Below are positions 1-8,330 of a stretch of 64,000 nt of DNA, in pieces; position 1 is the first letter of the stretch, and every line of letters starts with the position of its first letter. The position numbers were made by a program, and so were the translations under genes. This DNA is from Gordonia gummivorans. Lineage in GTDB: Bacteria > Actinomycetota > Actinomycetes > Mycobacteriales > Mycobacteriaceae. The DNA lies in contig NZ_JAKWBF010000006.1 of assembly GCF_022513585.1 (NCBI RefSeq), positions 1 through 64,000 of the forward strand, read 5' to 3'. Under the pieces are notes generated by a model, which was not told where the DNA came from, made no database searches, and saw only the letters and a program-made list of their open reading frames with translations.

Positions 1-854
1 TGCGGGTCCTCGGGATTGATGAGACCCGCCGCGGCAAGCCCCGCTGGACGCGTGACAAAGACGGCAGACGCTGGGTGCGGGTCGATCCGTGGGACACCGG
101 ATTCGTCGACCTCAGCGGCGATCAGGGCCTGCTCGGGCAGGTCGAAGGCCGCACGGGTGCGGCGGTCACCCGGTGGCTCACCACGCAGACCACGAAGTTC
201 CGTAACGAGATCACCCATGTGGTGATCGATCCGTCGGCAGCGTATGCCGCTGCGGTCACCGCCGAGTTGTTACCCAACGCACAGGTGGTGGTCGATCACT
301 TCCACCTCGTCAAGCTCGCCAACGACGCCCTTACCGCGGTGCGGCGGCGGGTCACCTTCGACACCCACGGCCGCCGGGGGCGAAAACAGGACCCGGAATG
401 GGCGAATCGTCGACGGTTACTCTCGGCGCGAGAACACCTGTCGGACAGGTCATTTGCCAAGATGTGGAACGCATTGATCGATCACGATCCGTCCGCGCAG
501 ATCCTCACCGCCTACATCGCGAAAGAGGAACTACGCCAGCTACTTTCCGCCGCGCGTCAGGGTGTGGACAACAGTGAGATCCGTCGCCGGCTCTACCGCT
601 TCTACACTTGGTGCGCGCAGGCCGACATCCCAGAAGTCTCCCGGCTGGCGACCACGATCGAGGCGTGGTGGCCGGCGATCCTGGCGTTCGTGCAGACCGG
701 GCTGACAAACGCCCGCACCGAGGGCTACAACCGACTGGTGAAACAGGTCAAACGCGTTGCTTGCGGATTCCGCAACACCGAGAACTCACGCCGCCGGATA
801 CGATTCCACTGCACCCGCGCCCAGCGGGCCAACAACCAGCAATTCCACTGCTGA
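1..854 (+). CDS. ISL3-family transposase, 3' part (5' end outside window)
   Basis: DDE transposase that moves an ISL3-type insertion sequence. The reading frame is open from base 3 to the TGA at 852-854, so the N-terminal zinc-finger/HTH part lies before the window. Visible: the first catalytic Asp in VLGIDETRRGKPRW (bases 6-47), the second Asp in HVVIDPSAAYAAAV, and the third acidic residue in LTNARTEGYNRLVKQVKR, the usual ISL3 arrangement. A start at base 75 would remove the first Asp, so the frame should be read as a truncated longer gene. No frameshift is seen in the visible part, so the element may be intact. It lies directly upstream of a lower-GC immunity-like gene, which fits an accessory region. 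Family assignment is confident; whether the copy is active is unknown. Confidence 0.9.
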   Translation, partial: RVLGIDETRRGKPRWTRDKDGRRWVRVDPWDTGFVDLSGDQGLLGQVEGRTGAAVTRWLTTQTTKFRNEITHVVIDPSAAYAAAVTAELLPNAQVVVDHFHLVKLANDALTAVRRRVTFDTHGRRGRKQDPEWANRRRLLSAREHLSDRSFAKMWNALIDHDPSAQILTAYIAKEELRQLLSAARQGVDNSEIRRRLYRFYTWCAQADIPEVSRLATTIEAWWPAILAFVQTGLTNARTEGYNRLVKQVKRVACGFRNTENSRRRIRFHCTRAQRANNQQFHC

Positions 855-872
855 GCAGTGCCCGCCTAACTT

Positions 873-881
873 CGAAGAGCC
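873..881. repeat. possible right terminal inverted repeat end of the ISL3 element
   Basis: CGAAGAGCC lies 18 bases after the transposase stop. ISL3-family ends commonly begin GGCTCTTCG when read inward, which is the reverse complement of this string. The left end is outside the window, so the pair cannot be checked. Inference only. Confidence 0.35.
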
Positions 882-916
882 GCCAAACACCACCTGGCCA
901 ACTAACCGAGGAACGT

Positions 917-1519
917 ATGCAACCACTGCTCGTAATGTTTCGCCCCAGTTGCGGTGTACCTGCCGGCCAAGGTCTGCGATACGACACCCCTCAACGCGTC
1001 CGCGACAACTTTGGCGGGTTGGTACTGGAAAAGGGCCTGTTCCGCATCTATACCCGCGGTGAGGCAGATGTGGCTCGGGGTATCGTCGCTCAGTCAAATC
1101 GGTTGTTGGCGAGTCACATTGAGGTAATCGCGGGTGATTGGCTTGGACGCTTTTATGCTTGGGACACGCGCCCGCTGGATTCCGGGGCCGGTGTGAGCTT
1201 GCTCGATCCGACTGAGGGCGAGTTCGAAGTGTGTGATGAACTGCCGGATCTGTTCGACAAGGTACTACCGGAGATGGGGCATGAGGTGCTCGAGGTGGAG
1301 CTATTCAACGAGTGGCGAGTGAATGCGGTGACGCCGAATTGGATGAGTTGCGCGTCGATGGTGGTGCCATTCGAGTTGGGTGGAGAGTTGGTCGTGAGCA
1401 ATTTGGAACTCGCGGACCTGAGTGTGCATTGGGGAGTGGCGTCGCAGATTTCTCAGCAGCTTCGACGAGTGGAGCCGGGTGAGTCGGTGCACTTCTCGAT
1501 CGATGAAGCTGAAAGCTGA
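917..1519 (+). CDS. orphan Tdi1/DUF1851-like immunity-type protein
   Basis: A 200-residue soluble protein without signal peptide or membrane segment. The middle (GDWLGRFYAWDTR ... GVSLLDPTEGEFEV ... ELFNEWR) resembles the C-terminal domain of T6SS immunity protein Tdi1 (DUF1851), where a WLGRQ-type motif is followed by a strand reading LLDPGTGE. I recognise this from the family pattern; it is not proven. Start chosen at the ATG at 917, with GAGGA at 909-913; the same frame is open further upstream into the transposase, but that part is a shadow. Codon use is clearly less GC-rich than in the neighbours, which suggests acquisition. No toxin gene is visible beside it, so it may be an orphan immunity gene left next to the IS element. 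Confidence 0.5.
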   Translation: MQPLLVMFRPSCGVPAGQGLRYDTPQRVRDNFGGLVLEKGLFRIYTRGEADVARGIVAQSNRLLASHIEVIAGDWLGRFYAWDTRPLDSGAGVSLLDPTEGEFEVCDELPDLFDKVLPEMGHEVLEVELFNEWRVNAVTPNWMSCASMVVPFELGGELVVSNLELADLSVHWGVASQISQQLRRVEPGESVHFSIDEAES

Positions 1520-1773
1520 GCTGCGGGCGACGAAGAAATCGGCCTCAGCTCGTAAATGCCACCAGTAAGCAGACTCGCTCTTCTCAATCGACGCTGACGG
1601 TCAGAATCTCTTGAGGTCTTTGGCTAGTTCCTTGAGAGATGGGATCTACTCACCTTCTTTGGACTACGACCACCGCAGACGGTGGCACTGCACGACCAGC
1701 TGTTCCTGGTAACTCCGACCGAGGCTGTGGAGCGCCGCGTCGAAGGTGTCGGTATCGCCGATACTGTTGATGC

Positions 1774-2760
1774 ATGCGCGAGGAAGATGTTGCGATCGGA
1801 CGATTCTGGCGGTGGTGGGCCGACGCTGGGCGTCGGGCCGTCGTGGCCGGGTTGGTTGCACGGGACGGGGAAGCACTGGCTGCGACCGTGAGCGCGGCCG
1901 TCGAGGCCATCGATCCCGCTCTGGCATGGGAGTTCGGCACCGACGGGACCTGCCAGCACCAGTTCGTCGTCAGCGGTGGCGGCGACCCGCGATTGCGGGC
2001 CGTCACCCAGCGCTGGGCGGATGCGAGTCCCGCCGACGACCAATTCGTATATGCGCCGGCGCGGCTCCCCGAAGCCGACATCGAGAACATTCGCGCGCAG
2101 TTCGGTGGCCTCGCGGTCGATGTCGCCGACACGCGCTTCCAGTTGTTCGTCGACGAGGAGCACTGGTGGGTGAGTGTCGGGGTCTTTCACCCGGTGTTCG
2201 CGAAGCTGCCCGACGAGGAGGCGACGCAGATCGCCTTCCTCGTGCTGGATTGGGTGCTCGGCGAGGATTGGGTCGGTCAGTGGATCGGGCCGATCGGCGT
2301 GCTGACCAGCCCGACGAACGATCTCGTCGATGTGGCGGATCTCCGGGCGGTGGTCACGGCGTTGGCTGTGCGAGCCCCGACAGACGAGTGGGCCATGCTG
2401 TCTGCCGAGACGCCGGACGGCCCGGTCCTGGTGTCGGTGCGTCGCCCGCTGCAATGGTTGTCCGCGCCCTTGGCGACGCAGGCGGTCGTGGTGCGCAGGG
2501 AGTTTCGGGCACGAGCGGACGGGCTCCCCGTGGACGGCGAGCACGAGCGGTTGACCGCCGACGAGGAGACACTGGGCGATTCGCTGCAAGGCGACGTCGA
2601 GCTGGTTGCGACGATGACGCAGGGCGGTGCCCGGACCCTGTTCCTGTACTCGCCACCTGGCGCAGGCCTCGATGCTGTTGCACAGTGGTGCCGCACGGTC
2701 GGCGCACAGTTCGATGTGCTCGAGGACCCAGGGTGGTCTGCCGTCGCAGATTTTCGTTAG
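1774..2760 (+). CDS. DUF695-like hypothetical protein
   Basis: A 328-residue acidic cytoplasmic protein. The N-terminal half (FWRWWADAGRRAVVAGL, then AIDPALAWEFGTDGTCQHQFVVSGGGDPRLRAV and WADASPADDQFVYAPAR) resembles the DUF695 pattern of a 'FW.WF...' start followed by a 'HP.L.WE.G' segment. The C-terminal half is unlike anything I recognise. Start at the ATG at 1774; no strong ribosome site is visible just before it (GCATGC at 1769-1774), so a later start cannot be excluded. It ends 24 bases before the DUF4259 gene and is probably cotranscribed with it. Function unknown; polymorphic-toxin immunity or adaptor roles are possible but not shown. Confidence 0.6.
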   Translation: MREEDVAIGRFWRWWADAGRRAVVAGLVARDGEALAATVSAAVEAIDPALAWEFGTDGTCQHQFVVSGGGDPRLRAVTQRWADASPADDQFVYAPARLPEADIENIRAQFGGLAVDVADTRFQLFVDEEHWWVSVGVFHPVFAKLPDEEATQIAFLVLDWVLGEDWVGQWIGPIGVLTSPTNDLVDVADLRAVVTALAVRAPTDEWAMLSAETPDGPVLVSVRRPLQWLSAPLATQAVVVRREFRARADGLPVDGEHERLTADEETLGDSLQGDVELVATMTQGGARTLFLYSPPGAGLDAVAQWCRTVGAQFDVLEDPGWSAVADFR

Positions 2761-2784
2761 CGGTATCTCTCAGAGGAGTTGGTA

Positions 2785-3207
2785 GTGGGCGCATGGGGAT
2801 CGGGGATCTTCGACAACGACGACGCGGCCGACTGGGTCGTCGAGTTCGACGAGGCCGACCCGGATGAACGGTTGTCGGTGGTGCAGGCCGCGTTCGATGC
2901 GGTGACCGACGCCGACGACCCGGACGAACTGGAGATCGACGTCTGCTCGGCGGCATTGGCGGCGGTGGCGACCGTTGCAGCACTGATGCCGGGCGGGCCC
3001 GAGCCGGACGAGTCGTACGGACCGCAGACACTCGACGAGGCGCCGTTCGAGGTCTCTGACTCGCTGCGATCGCGAGCGGTGACCGTCGCCGAGCGGGTGC
3101 TCGACGAGGCCACCGAATGGTCGGAACTCTGGATCGAGGCCGACCGATGGGACGAGGCCAAGGAGCCTGTGAGGCAACTCGTTTCGTTCCTGCGCAGGTC
3201 AGAGTAG
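2785..3207 (+). CDS. DUF4259 domain protein
   Basis: A 140-residue acidic protein opening with GAWGSGIFDNDDAADWVVEF, the hallmark N-terminus of DUF4259 proteins. The remainder is helical (AALAAVATVAAL; SLRSRAVTVAERVLDEATEWSELW). Start chosen at the GTG at 2785 because GAGGAG at 2773-2778 sits six bases before it; a TTG two codons earlier would put the ribosome site too close. Function of the family is unknown. It lies 24 bases after the DUF695-like gene, suggesting a two-gene unit. Confidence 0.8.
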   Translation: MGAWGSGIFDNDDAADWVVEFDEADPDERLSVVQAAFDAVTDADDPDELEIDVCSAALAAVATVAALMPGGPEPDESYGPQTLDEAPFEVSDSLRSRAVTVAERVLDEATEWSELWIEADRWDEAKEPVRQLVSFLRRSE

Positions 3208-3302
3208 AACGTCGGCGGCAAAATGTGACCCTTCTCACTCGCGGGCGTGATTTGGGGCCGAAACACCGCATATGTCCTGGTCGTTCGGCGGACCCCGTCG
3301 AT

Positions 3303-3330
3303 TTGTCTCTTGGTCACGATCCGGTAGCGT
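3303..3330 (+). promoter_or_regulatory. probable leaderless promoter of the transglycosylase gene
   Basis: TTGTCT (3303-3308) and TAGCGT (3325-3330) are separated by 16 bases and resemble sigma-A -35 and -10 boxes. The GTG at 3338 begins seven bases after the -10 box, so the message would be leaderless, common in Mycobacteriales; no ribosome site precedes that GTG. Confidence 0.4.
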
Positions 3331-3337
3331 GCATCGC

Positions 3338-4021
3338 GTGCAAGGTGGTGGGGGAGCGCGTCGTCGCTGGCTGTTCGTGGTGGGGACCGTAATGGTTCTT
3401 GCCTTGATCACGTCATGTTCGTCGCGATTGGACAAAGACGACGACCAGGCCGAACGGCAAGTCCCGTCGATGCAGTTGAAGGAATGATCGCAGCTACACA
3501 GCGGCCCGTACGGCATCCCGGAACGGGCACTCCGCTCCTACGCGTACGCCGCGGCGGCCATGGACAAGGCGCTCCCAGCCTGCGGAATCGGCTGGTCGAC
3601 GCTCGCCGCGATCGGCGATGTGTCGAGTTCCAATGCGACCGCAGACGGCGCCGTCGTCGAATCCGATGGGGTTGCGCGGCCCTACCTGCGCGGTCTGGAC
3701 CAGGCGAATCCGGCTGGTGCCAAACCGATTCCGGACACCGACGCCGGTCGCTTCGACGGCAGTGAGGTCGTCGACCGGACCATGGGCCCGATGCAGATGA
3801 TGCCCAGCCGGTGGGAGCAGTTCGCCACCGACGCCGACGATGACGGCAAGGCCGACCCCGACAACATGGACGACGCGACGCTCTCGGCGGCCCGCCTGCT
3901 CTGTGCTGCCGGCGGCGACCTCCGACAGCCCGACGGCTGGGCTCGTGCGGTGGGGCAGTTCAACTCGACGCCAGGCTTTGTCGAGCGTGTCCATGAGCGC
4001 GCAGCGGTCTTCGGCCGATGA
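3338..4021 (+). pseudogene. lytic murein transglycosylase lipoprotein interrupted by an in-frame TGA
   Basis: Read through, the frame encodes a lipoprotein signal (RRRWLFVVGTVMVLALITSC, lipobox ITSC), a short linker, then a transglycosylase fold: YGIPERALRSYAYAAAAMD, CGIGWSTLAAIGDV (where the catalytic Glu region of the family starts), GPMQMMPSRWEQFATDADDDG and an 'AARLLCAAGGDLR' helix. The two parts lie in the same frame but are separated by TGA at 3485-3487. Everything after the stop is intact, so the lesion is a single nonsense codon and probably recent. The usual 'GxVES' Glu segment reads GDVSSSNAT, so the catalytic Glu may also be missing. Reinitiation at the ATG at 3560 would give a protein without signal. 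Alternatives: sequencing error or TGA readthrough. Confidence 0.65.
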
Positions 4022-4069
4022 GCCGACGGCAGGTCGCGGGTGTGGTCAATCCGAATGGGGGAGTCTGAC

Positions 4070-5734
4070 GTGAAACCGTCGCGAGTCATCAACTCTCGGC
4101 CGGCGCTGGCCGTGATCGCGCTGGGCGTGGTCTCCGTGACCGTGCTGAGCGCCTGCTCGTCCAGCAGCAGCGGTGCCACCAAGGAACAGCCGGTCAATCT
4201 CAATGCGCAGCCGCAGCTCTCGGTTCCCAACGTGAACCCGGTCGGCATGATCGTGCCGCCTGCGCCCGCCGTGCCGGAACTTCCGCGACCGGCCCCGAAC
4301 GGCACCCCGACCACGCCGCAAGCGCCGGTCATCATCAACCCCAACGTGCCTAATGCACCGCAAGGCCCCGACCTGTATCCGACACCGAATCCGAATCGCG
4401 TTGGGCAGCAGCGTGGCGCGGGCCAGCCGGTCACCAAGAACGGCATCACCAACGCCTTCGTCGCCAAGCTGACGGGCGCGCAGTCGGTGGACCACACCGA
4501 CACCAAGTGGGGCGTTGCCGGTGCCGGCAACGCGGTGATGTGGGACAACGGTCAGGGCCAGGTCATCACGGTGTTCGGCGACACCTTCGGGCGCCCGCGT
4601 CCGCAGGGTGAGCGCAGCGATCAGCCGCCGTACGTGAGCGGCGCGGGCCTGAACGTCCCGATCATGCCGGCCCAGATCCCGTTCCCCGCACTGCCTTACG
4701 TGAATCTGCGGCAAGGTGGCAAGCAGGGCTCCGGGTTTGCCGGTGACACCGGGACCAAGGCGCCCACCGGTTTCGACTGGCGCGTCAACACATTGGCGTA
4801 CAGCAACACCACCAATCTGCGGCAGTTCTCCTACAGCGACTTCCTCACTGGCCAGGCCGGCCGGGCGCGTGAGGTGATCCCGGCCCGCCGGATCAACGGC
4901 AGCGAGATCACCACTCTCCCGACGTCGGGCATCTCCGTCGGCGGGCGCCAGTACCTCTCGTATGCGTCTGTGCGCCAGTATGGTCCGGCTCCCGGGTCGT
5001 GGACGTCGAACTACTCGGGCATCGCCGTGTCCGACGACAACGGCGTGACCTGGCGCAAGTCGGGCAGCGCGTTCTGGACTAACGCCGGACCCGCCCGCAA
5101 CTTCCAGATGCCCGCACTTACTAAGCGCGGCAACATGGTCTACATGTTCGGCACCGAGCAGGGCCGTGTCGGCGGTGTGTACGTGGCGCGTGTTCCGGCC
5201 AACCAGATCCTCAACAAGGCGGCCTACCAGTACTGGATGGGCACCTACTGGGGACGTGGCCTCACCGCCGAGCCGCGGCCGGTGGCCTCCGGTGGCGTCG
5301 GCGAGGTGTCGGTGCAGTGGAGTCCGTCCCTGCGACGCTGGCTGATGCTGTCGACCGACGTCTTCAGCAACGGAATCGTATTGCGCCAGGCGGCAAATCC
5401 GCAGGGGCCGTGGACGGCGCCGCGAGTGGTGGCGTCGGCGACTAACTACCCGTCGATCTACGGTGCGAGCATTCACCCGTGGTCGAAGGGCAACGACCTG
5501 TACTTCACGATGTCGCAGTGGACGAGCTACAACGTCTACCTGATGCACGCCACGGTCACCCGCGCCGGCATTCCGGCACCGCGGCCGTGGGTTCCGGAGA
5601 TCCCGCTGCCCGGTGGTGGTCGAATCCCGATGGGGCCCGCACCCGACCTGGGACCGCTGCCGACCCTGCAGCTCCCCAAGTCGCTGCAAGGGCCGCAAGG
5701 GAGCCCGAACGCACCTCGCGGACCGGGTGGCTGA
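4070..5734 (+). CDS. DUF4185 lipoprotein (beta-propeller-like)
   Basis: About 554 residues. The N-terminus has a lipoprotein signal, ALAVIALGVVSVTVLSAC, followed by a Ser-rich and Pro/Asn-rich linker to about residue 120. The rest (AQSVDHTDTKWGVAGAGNAVMWDNGQG...VFGDTFG; GISVGGRQYLSYASVR; SGIAVSDDNGVTWRKS; VQWSPSLRRWLMLSTD) is the DUF4185 pattern, resembling sialidase/glycosidase beta-propellers with 'Asp-box-like' SDDNGVTW. Start at the GTG at 4070 because GGGGGAG (4057-4063) lies six bases before it. It follows the broken transglycosylase gene by 48 bases, so both may act on the cell envelope. Predicted to be anchored on the outer face of the membrane. Substrate unknown. Confidence 0.85.
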   Translation: MKPSRVINSRPALAVIALGVVSVTVLSACSSSSSGATKEQPVNLNAQPQLSVPNVNPVGMIVPPAPAVPELPRPAPNGTPTTPQAPVIINPNVPNAPQGPDLYPTPNPNRVGQQRGAGQPVTKNGITNAFVAKLTGAQSVDHTDTKWGVAGAGNAVMWDNGQGQVITVFGDTFGRPRPQGERSDQPPYVSGAGLNVPIMPAQIPFPALPYVNLRQGGKQGSGFAGDTGTKAPTGFDWRVNTLAYSNTTNLRQFSYSDFLTGQAGRAREVIPARRINGSEITTLPTSGISVGGRQYLSYASVRQYGPAPGSWTSNYSGIAVSDDNGVTWRKSGSAFWTNAGPARNFQMPALTKRGNMVYMFGTEQGRVGGVYVARVPANQILNKAAYQYWMGTYWGRGLTAEPRPVASGGVGEVSVQWSPSLRRWLMLSTDVFSNGIVLRQAANPQGPWTAPRVVASATNYPSIYGASIHPWSKGNDLYFTMSQWTSYNVYLMHATVTRAGIPAPRPWVPEIPLPGGGRIPMGPAPDLGPLPTLQLPKSLQGPQGSPNAPRGPGG

Positions 5735-5796
5735 GTTCGTCGGGGCTCGCCGGGGCGATTCCGCCGTGAGCCCAGCTCCGCTTCGTGAGCCCACCT

Positions 5797-5843
5797 CCGC
5801 TCCCTGAGGTGCGAGCGAAGCGAGCCTCGAAGGGTTCGTGAGA
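5797..5843 (+). repeat. family C dispersed repeat, copy 1
   Basis: CCGCTCCCTGAGGTGCGAG followed by CGAAGCGAGCCTCGAAGG. GAGG...CCTC ends are complementary. The same unit recurs at about 6.1, 10.7, 32.2, 45.2 and 56.4 kb, always between genes and usually just after a stop codon. The ~465-base gap 5735-6199 holds only repeats and the palindrome at 5903-5951. Confidence 0.85.
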
Positions 5844-5902
5844 CAGAGCAATTGGGTTAATAACCAGCGACGGCGACCGGGCCGTCGAGGCGCTGCGACG
5901 TC

Positions 5903-5951
5903 GATCAGTATGATTTTATGTCCGGAATCCGAACCTAAAATCATACTGATC
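5903..5951. repeat. perfect 16-bp inverted repeat with 17-base spacer
   Basis: GATCAGTATGATTTTA (5903-5918) is repeated as its exact reverse complement at 5936-5951, around a GC-rich centre TGTCCGGAATCCGAACC. The arms are AT-rich in a region otherwise above 65% GC. It lies between convergent genes (DUF4185 + and EspI-like -). It may be a bidirectional terminator or the ends of a small mobile or regulatory element; no T-run of the terminator kind beyond the arms is present. Confidence 0.8.
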
Positions 5952-6080
5952 CGAGTGCCCCCTTCGACGCTGTCTGGAACGGTCCGCCTCACGCGTATCC
6001 GAGGGCATAATGCCCTCGGAGGCACGTCGCGGCGACCGTTTTGGTTGCCATCCCGAGGGGGCTTGTTGAGGTGGCGTCGC

Positions 6081-6160
6081 CAGGTCTTCGAGGCTCGTCG
6101 CTTGCGCTCCTCGCACCTCAGGCAGCGGTGGGTAGTCGCTTGCGCTCCTCGCACCTCAGC
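6081..6160 (-). repeat. family C dispersed repeat, copy 2 (inverted, one and a half units)
   Basis: CTTCGAGGCTCGTCGCTTGC followed by GCTCCTCGCACCTCAGG at 6087-6122 is the reverse complement of the family C unit; a second partial unit, GTCGCTTGCGCTCCTCGCAC plus CTCAGC, follows at 6134-6160. It lies after the stop of the EspI-like gene on the minus strand. Confidence 0.8.
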
Positions 6161-6199
6161 TGAGAAGCGGAGGGGCCGACCTTAGACAGCAGTGAGAGC

Positions 6200-7540
6200 T
6201 CAGGCGAGGAACGGGTCCTCGCGTCGGACCGGGGCGTCGGCGAATTCGTCGGCCATGCTGGCGGCGAGTTCGACGAAGGCGCGCCGGGCGGGTTTGCTCA
6301 TCAGTTCCAGGTCGACGTCGGCGCCCTCGGAGAGATGGTCGTCGAACGGAATCTGCTGCACTGCACGACATCTGGTGAGGAAGTGCTGGGCGAGCTGGTT
6401 GGTGTCGATGGTCGATGCGCCGGGTCGGGACGAGCTGAGTACCACCACAGCCCGCGATACGAGGTGCCCGTAGCCGTGGGCCTCGAGCCAGTCGAGGGTC
6501 GCGCCGGCGCTGCGCGCACCGTCGAGCGCGGGTGAGCTCACCAGGATGAGGGCGTTCGCCAGGTCGAGAACCCCGTTCATCGCCGAATGACTCAGTCCCG
6601 TACCGCAATCGGTGATGATGATGTTGTAGAACCGCTGCAAGATGGTCACCACGCCGCGGTACTCGTCCTCGTTGAACGCCTCGGCCATCGCCGGATCGCG
6701 TTCGGAAGCAAGGACTTCCAATCGGCTCGGCGCTTGCGAGGTGTGCGCGCGGACGTCCGAGTATCGGTAGACGTTGTCGTCGGCGAGCAGGTCGCGCACG
6801 GTGGAGCGGGTCTGCTGCGGGATGCGCTGTGCGAGCGTGCCCAGGTCGGGGTTGGCGTCGACGGCGATCACCCGGTCGCCGCGCAACGACGCGAAGGTCG
6901 ACCCGAGCCCGACGGTGGTGGTGGTCTTCCCGACGCCACCCTTGAGCGACAGCACCGCTATGCGGTAGTCGCCGCGAACGGGTCGTCGGACCCGTTCGAG
7001 AAGCTGCTGGTACTCGATATCGCCCTGCGACTCACCGGGATTGATCGTGCCCGCCGAAAGAGTATGGACGGCTCGGCGCCAGCCACGGCTTGGGGCCCGA
7101 CGCGCCTTCCGCAGCAGCGCCACGTCATCGAGCGCAGGTCCGGCCGGACCAGGCTGTCCGGGGAACTGTTGTCCCGGGAACTGTTGGGGCGGATAGCCTG
7201 CCGGCGGACCGTACTGGGGCCCATAGGGTGCGCCGGGTGCGGGGGGAGGTGGCGTCGGCGTGGGACCCGAACCCGCGGGTGGACCGTATGGTCCTGCCGG
7301 CGGACCCGGGTATGGCCCGGGCGGCGGTGGATCGAACACGGGGTGCTCGGGACGTCCCGGCGCGGGGTGATGCTCCGCGGCGTGCGTCGGTCCGGTGGTA
7401 TGTCCTGTCGGTGTGCCCTCGGTGGGTCGCTGGCCATCTGCCGGGGGTTGGGGCGCGAACTGCAACCACGGCGGCGTGACCGGATGTCCCGCTGCGTCTG
7501 ATTGTGTTGCCGGATCGTTGGCCGGTTGCTCAGCTGTCAT
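6200..7540 (-). CDS. EspI-like ESX-associated MinD/ParA ATPase
   Basis: Cytoplasmic P-loop ATPase of the kind that regulates ESX secretion. Residues 1 to about 150 are Pro/Gly-rich (PYGPPAG, PQQFPGQ repeats) as in EspI. The ATPase part begins near residue 190 with YRIAVLSLKGGVGKTTTTVG (Walker A, Lys about 205), followed by VIAVDANPDLGTLAQR and NIIITDCGTGLSHSAM, and ends EFADAPVRREDPFLA. Start set at the ATG at 7540, with GGGGGAC about ten bases before it; a longer frame to 7609 has no ribosome site. It is divergent from the substrate genes starting at 7889. EspI in M. tuberculosis ESX-1 reduces secretion when ATP is low; whether this one does is inference. Confidence 0.85.
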   Translation of the reverse strand: MTAEQPANDPATQSDAAGHPVTPPWLQFAPQPPADGQRPTEGTPTGHTTGPTHAAEHHPAPGRPEHPVFDPPPPGPYPGPPAGPYGPPAGSGPTPTPPPPAPGAPYGPQYGPPAGYPPQQFPGQQFPGQPGPAGPALDDVALLRKARRAPSRGWRRAVHTLSAGTINPGESQGDIEYQQLLERVRRPVRGDYRIAVLSLKGGVGKTTTTVGLGSTFASLRGDRVIAVDANPDLGTLAQRIPQQTRSTVRDLLADDNVYRYSDVRAHTSQAPSRLEVLASERDPAMAEAFNEDEYRGVVTILQRFYNIIITDCGTGLSHSAMNGVLDLANALILVSSPALDGARSAGATLDWLEAHGYGHLVSRAVVVLSSSRPGASTIDTNQLAQHFLTRCRAVQQIPFDDHLSEGADVDLELMSKPARRAFVELAASMADEFADAPVRREDPFLA

Positions 7541-7888
7541 TGTCGGCAGTCCCCCTGGTGGATCGTTCCCCCGACGCGGTGTCGGCGGCTGCAGGGCCTG
7601 TGGCGGCACCAGTGCCGTCGGCGTTCAGTCTCGTAAACGCCTGGTTGTTGACGGCACAGGCCGGAGTGTACCCAAAGCGAGGGCGGCCGGTCGGGCCGGT
7701 GGGACGCCGAACGAGCTGTGCACAAAGTGTGGGCGCAGTCACGGACCTGTGGCAGGATCTTTTCAAGCATTCGGTCAGTGCTGACCGGGTCGGCATCTCT
7801 GCAGGTCGGCCAGTGCGGGGGCATCGACCAAGAATCCATGGATCCGAAATCCCCGACGCTGCGTCTAAAGAATCAGAAGGGGGCGATC
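7541..7888. other. divergent intergenic region of the ESX cluster
   Basis: 348 bases between the EspI-like gene (minus) and the EspH-like gene (plus). It must carry promoters for both directions. Short open frames exist but lack ribosome sites and natural composition. No clear repeat, operator or RNA was recognised. Confidence 0.5.
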
Positions 7889-8317
7889 GTGACGACATTC
7901 AGCGAGTCCATCCACCGCGATTCGATCGGTGATCATGCAGCGGCTTCTGGTGGGGGTGAGGAACTCCCGCCGGCAGACCACGGGGCGTGGGCGGCATTGC
8001 ATCAGCCGGCGCAGGCACGGTCGCGGTCGGGATCGCTGTCGGTGGTCACCACCTATCAGGGTCTGCCGCTGTCGGTGCGGATCGAACCGTCGATGCTCGA
8101 CAAGGAGCCATCCGTGCTCGCCGGCGAGATCTTGCGTCTCTGTCGTCAGGCCGCGATGTCCGCAGGTGTGCGGCTGCGCGCCGATCTGCTGGCCGACGGG
8201 ATGGCCGCCGAGCTCGTCGACGAGATGAAACTGCCGAAGGCCGACGACGTGGCACGTGCCGAGTACCAGGACGACTCCGACGCCGATGAGCCTGTCTCGT
8301 GGCTCCGGCGCGGATGA
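7889..8317 (+). CDS. EspH-like ESX accessory protein
   Basis: About 142 residues, acidic and soluble. After a low-complexity N-terminus of 45 residues comes SLSVVTTYQGLPLSVRIEPSM, ILRLCRQAAMSAGVRLRADLL and LKLPKADDVARAEYQDD. This layout (a beta hairpin 'V.N..GL...V.I', a long helix, then a 'L.LP..e.a.a.aeyq' tail) resembles EspH and related YbaB-fold ESX proteins. Start is the GTG at 7889 behind GAAGGGGG (7876-7883). First gene of the rightward ESX unit; the next gene is a second YbaB-like protein. Probably a chaperone or adaptor for the substrates that follow. Assignment rests on pattern and context. Confidence 0.6.
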   Translation: MTTFSESIHRDSIGDHAAASGGGEELPPADHGAWAALHQPAQARSRSGSLSVVTTYQGLPLSVRIEPSMLDKEPSVLAGEILRLCRQAAMSAGVRLRADLLADGMAAELVDEMKLPKADDVARAEYQDDSDADEPVSWLRRG

Positions 8318-8330
8318 CGGGGGTGTCGAG

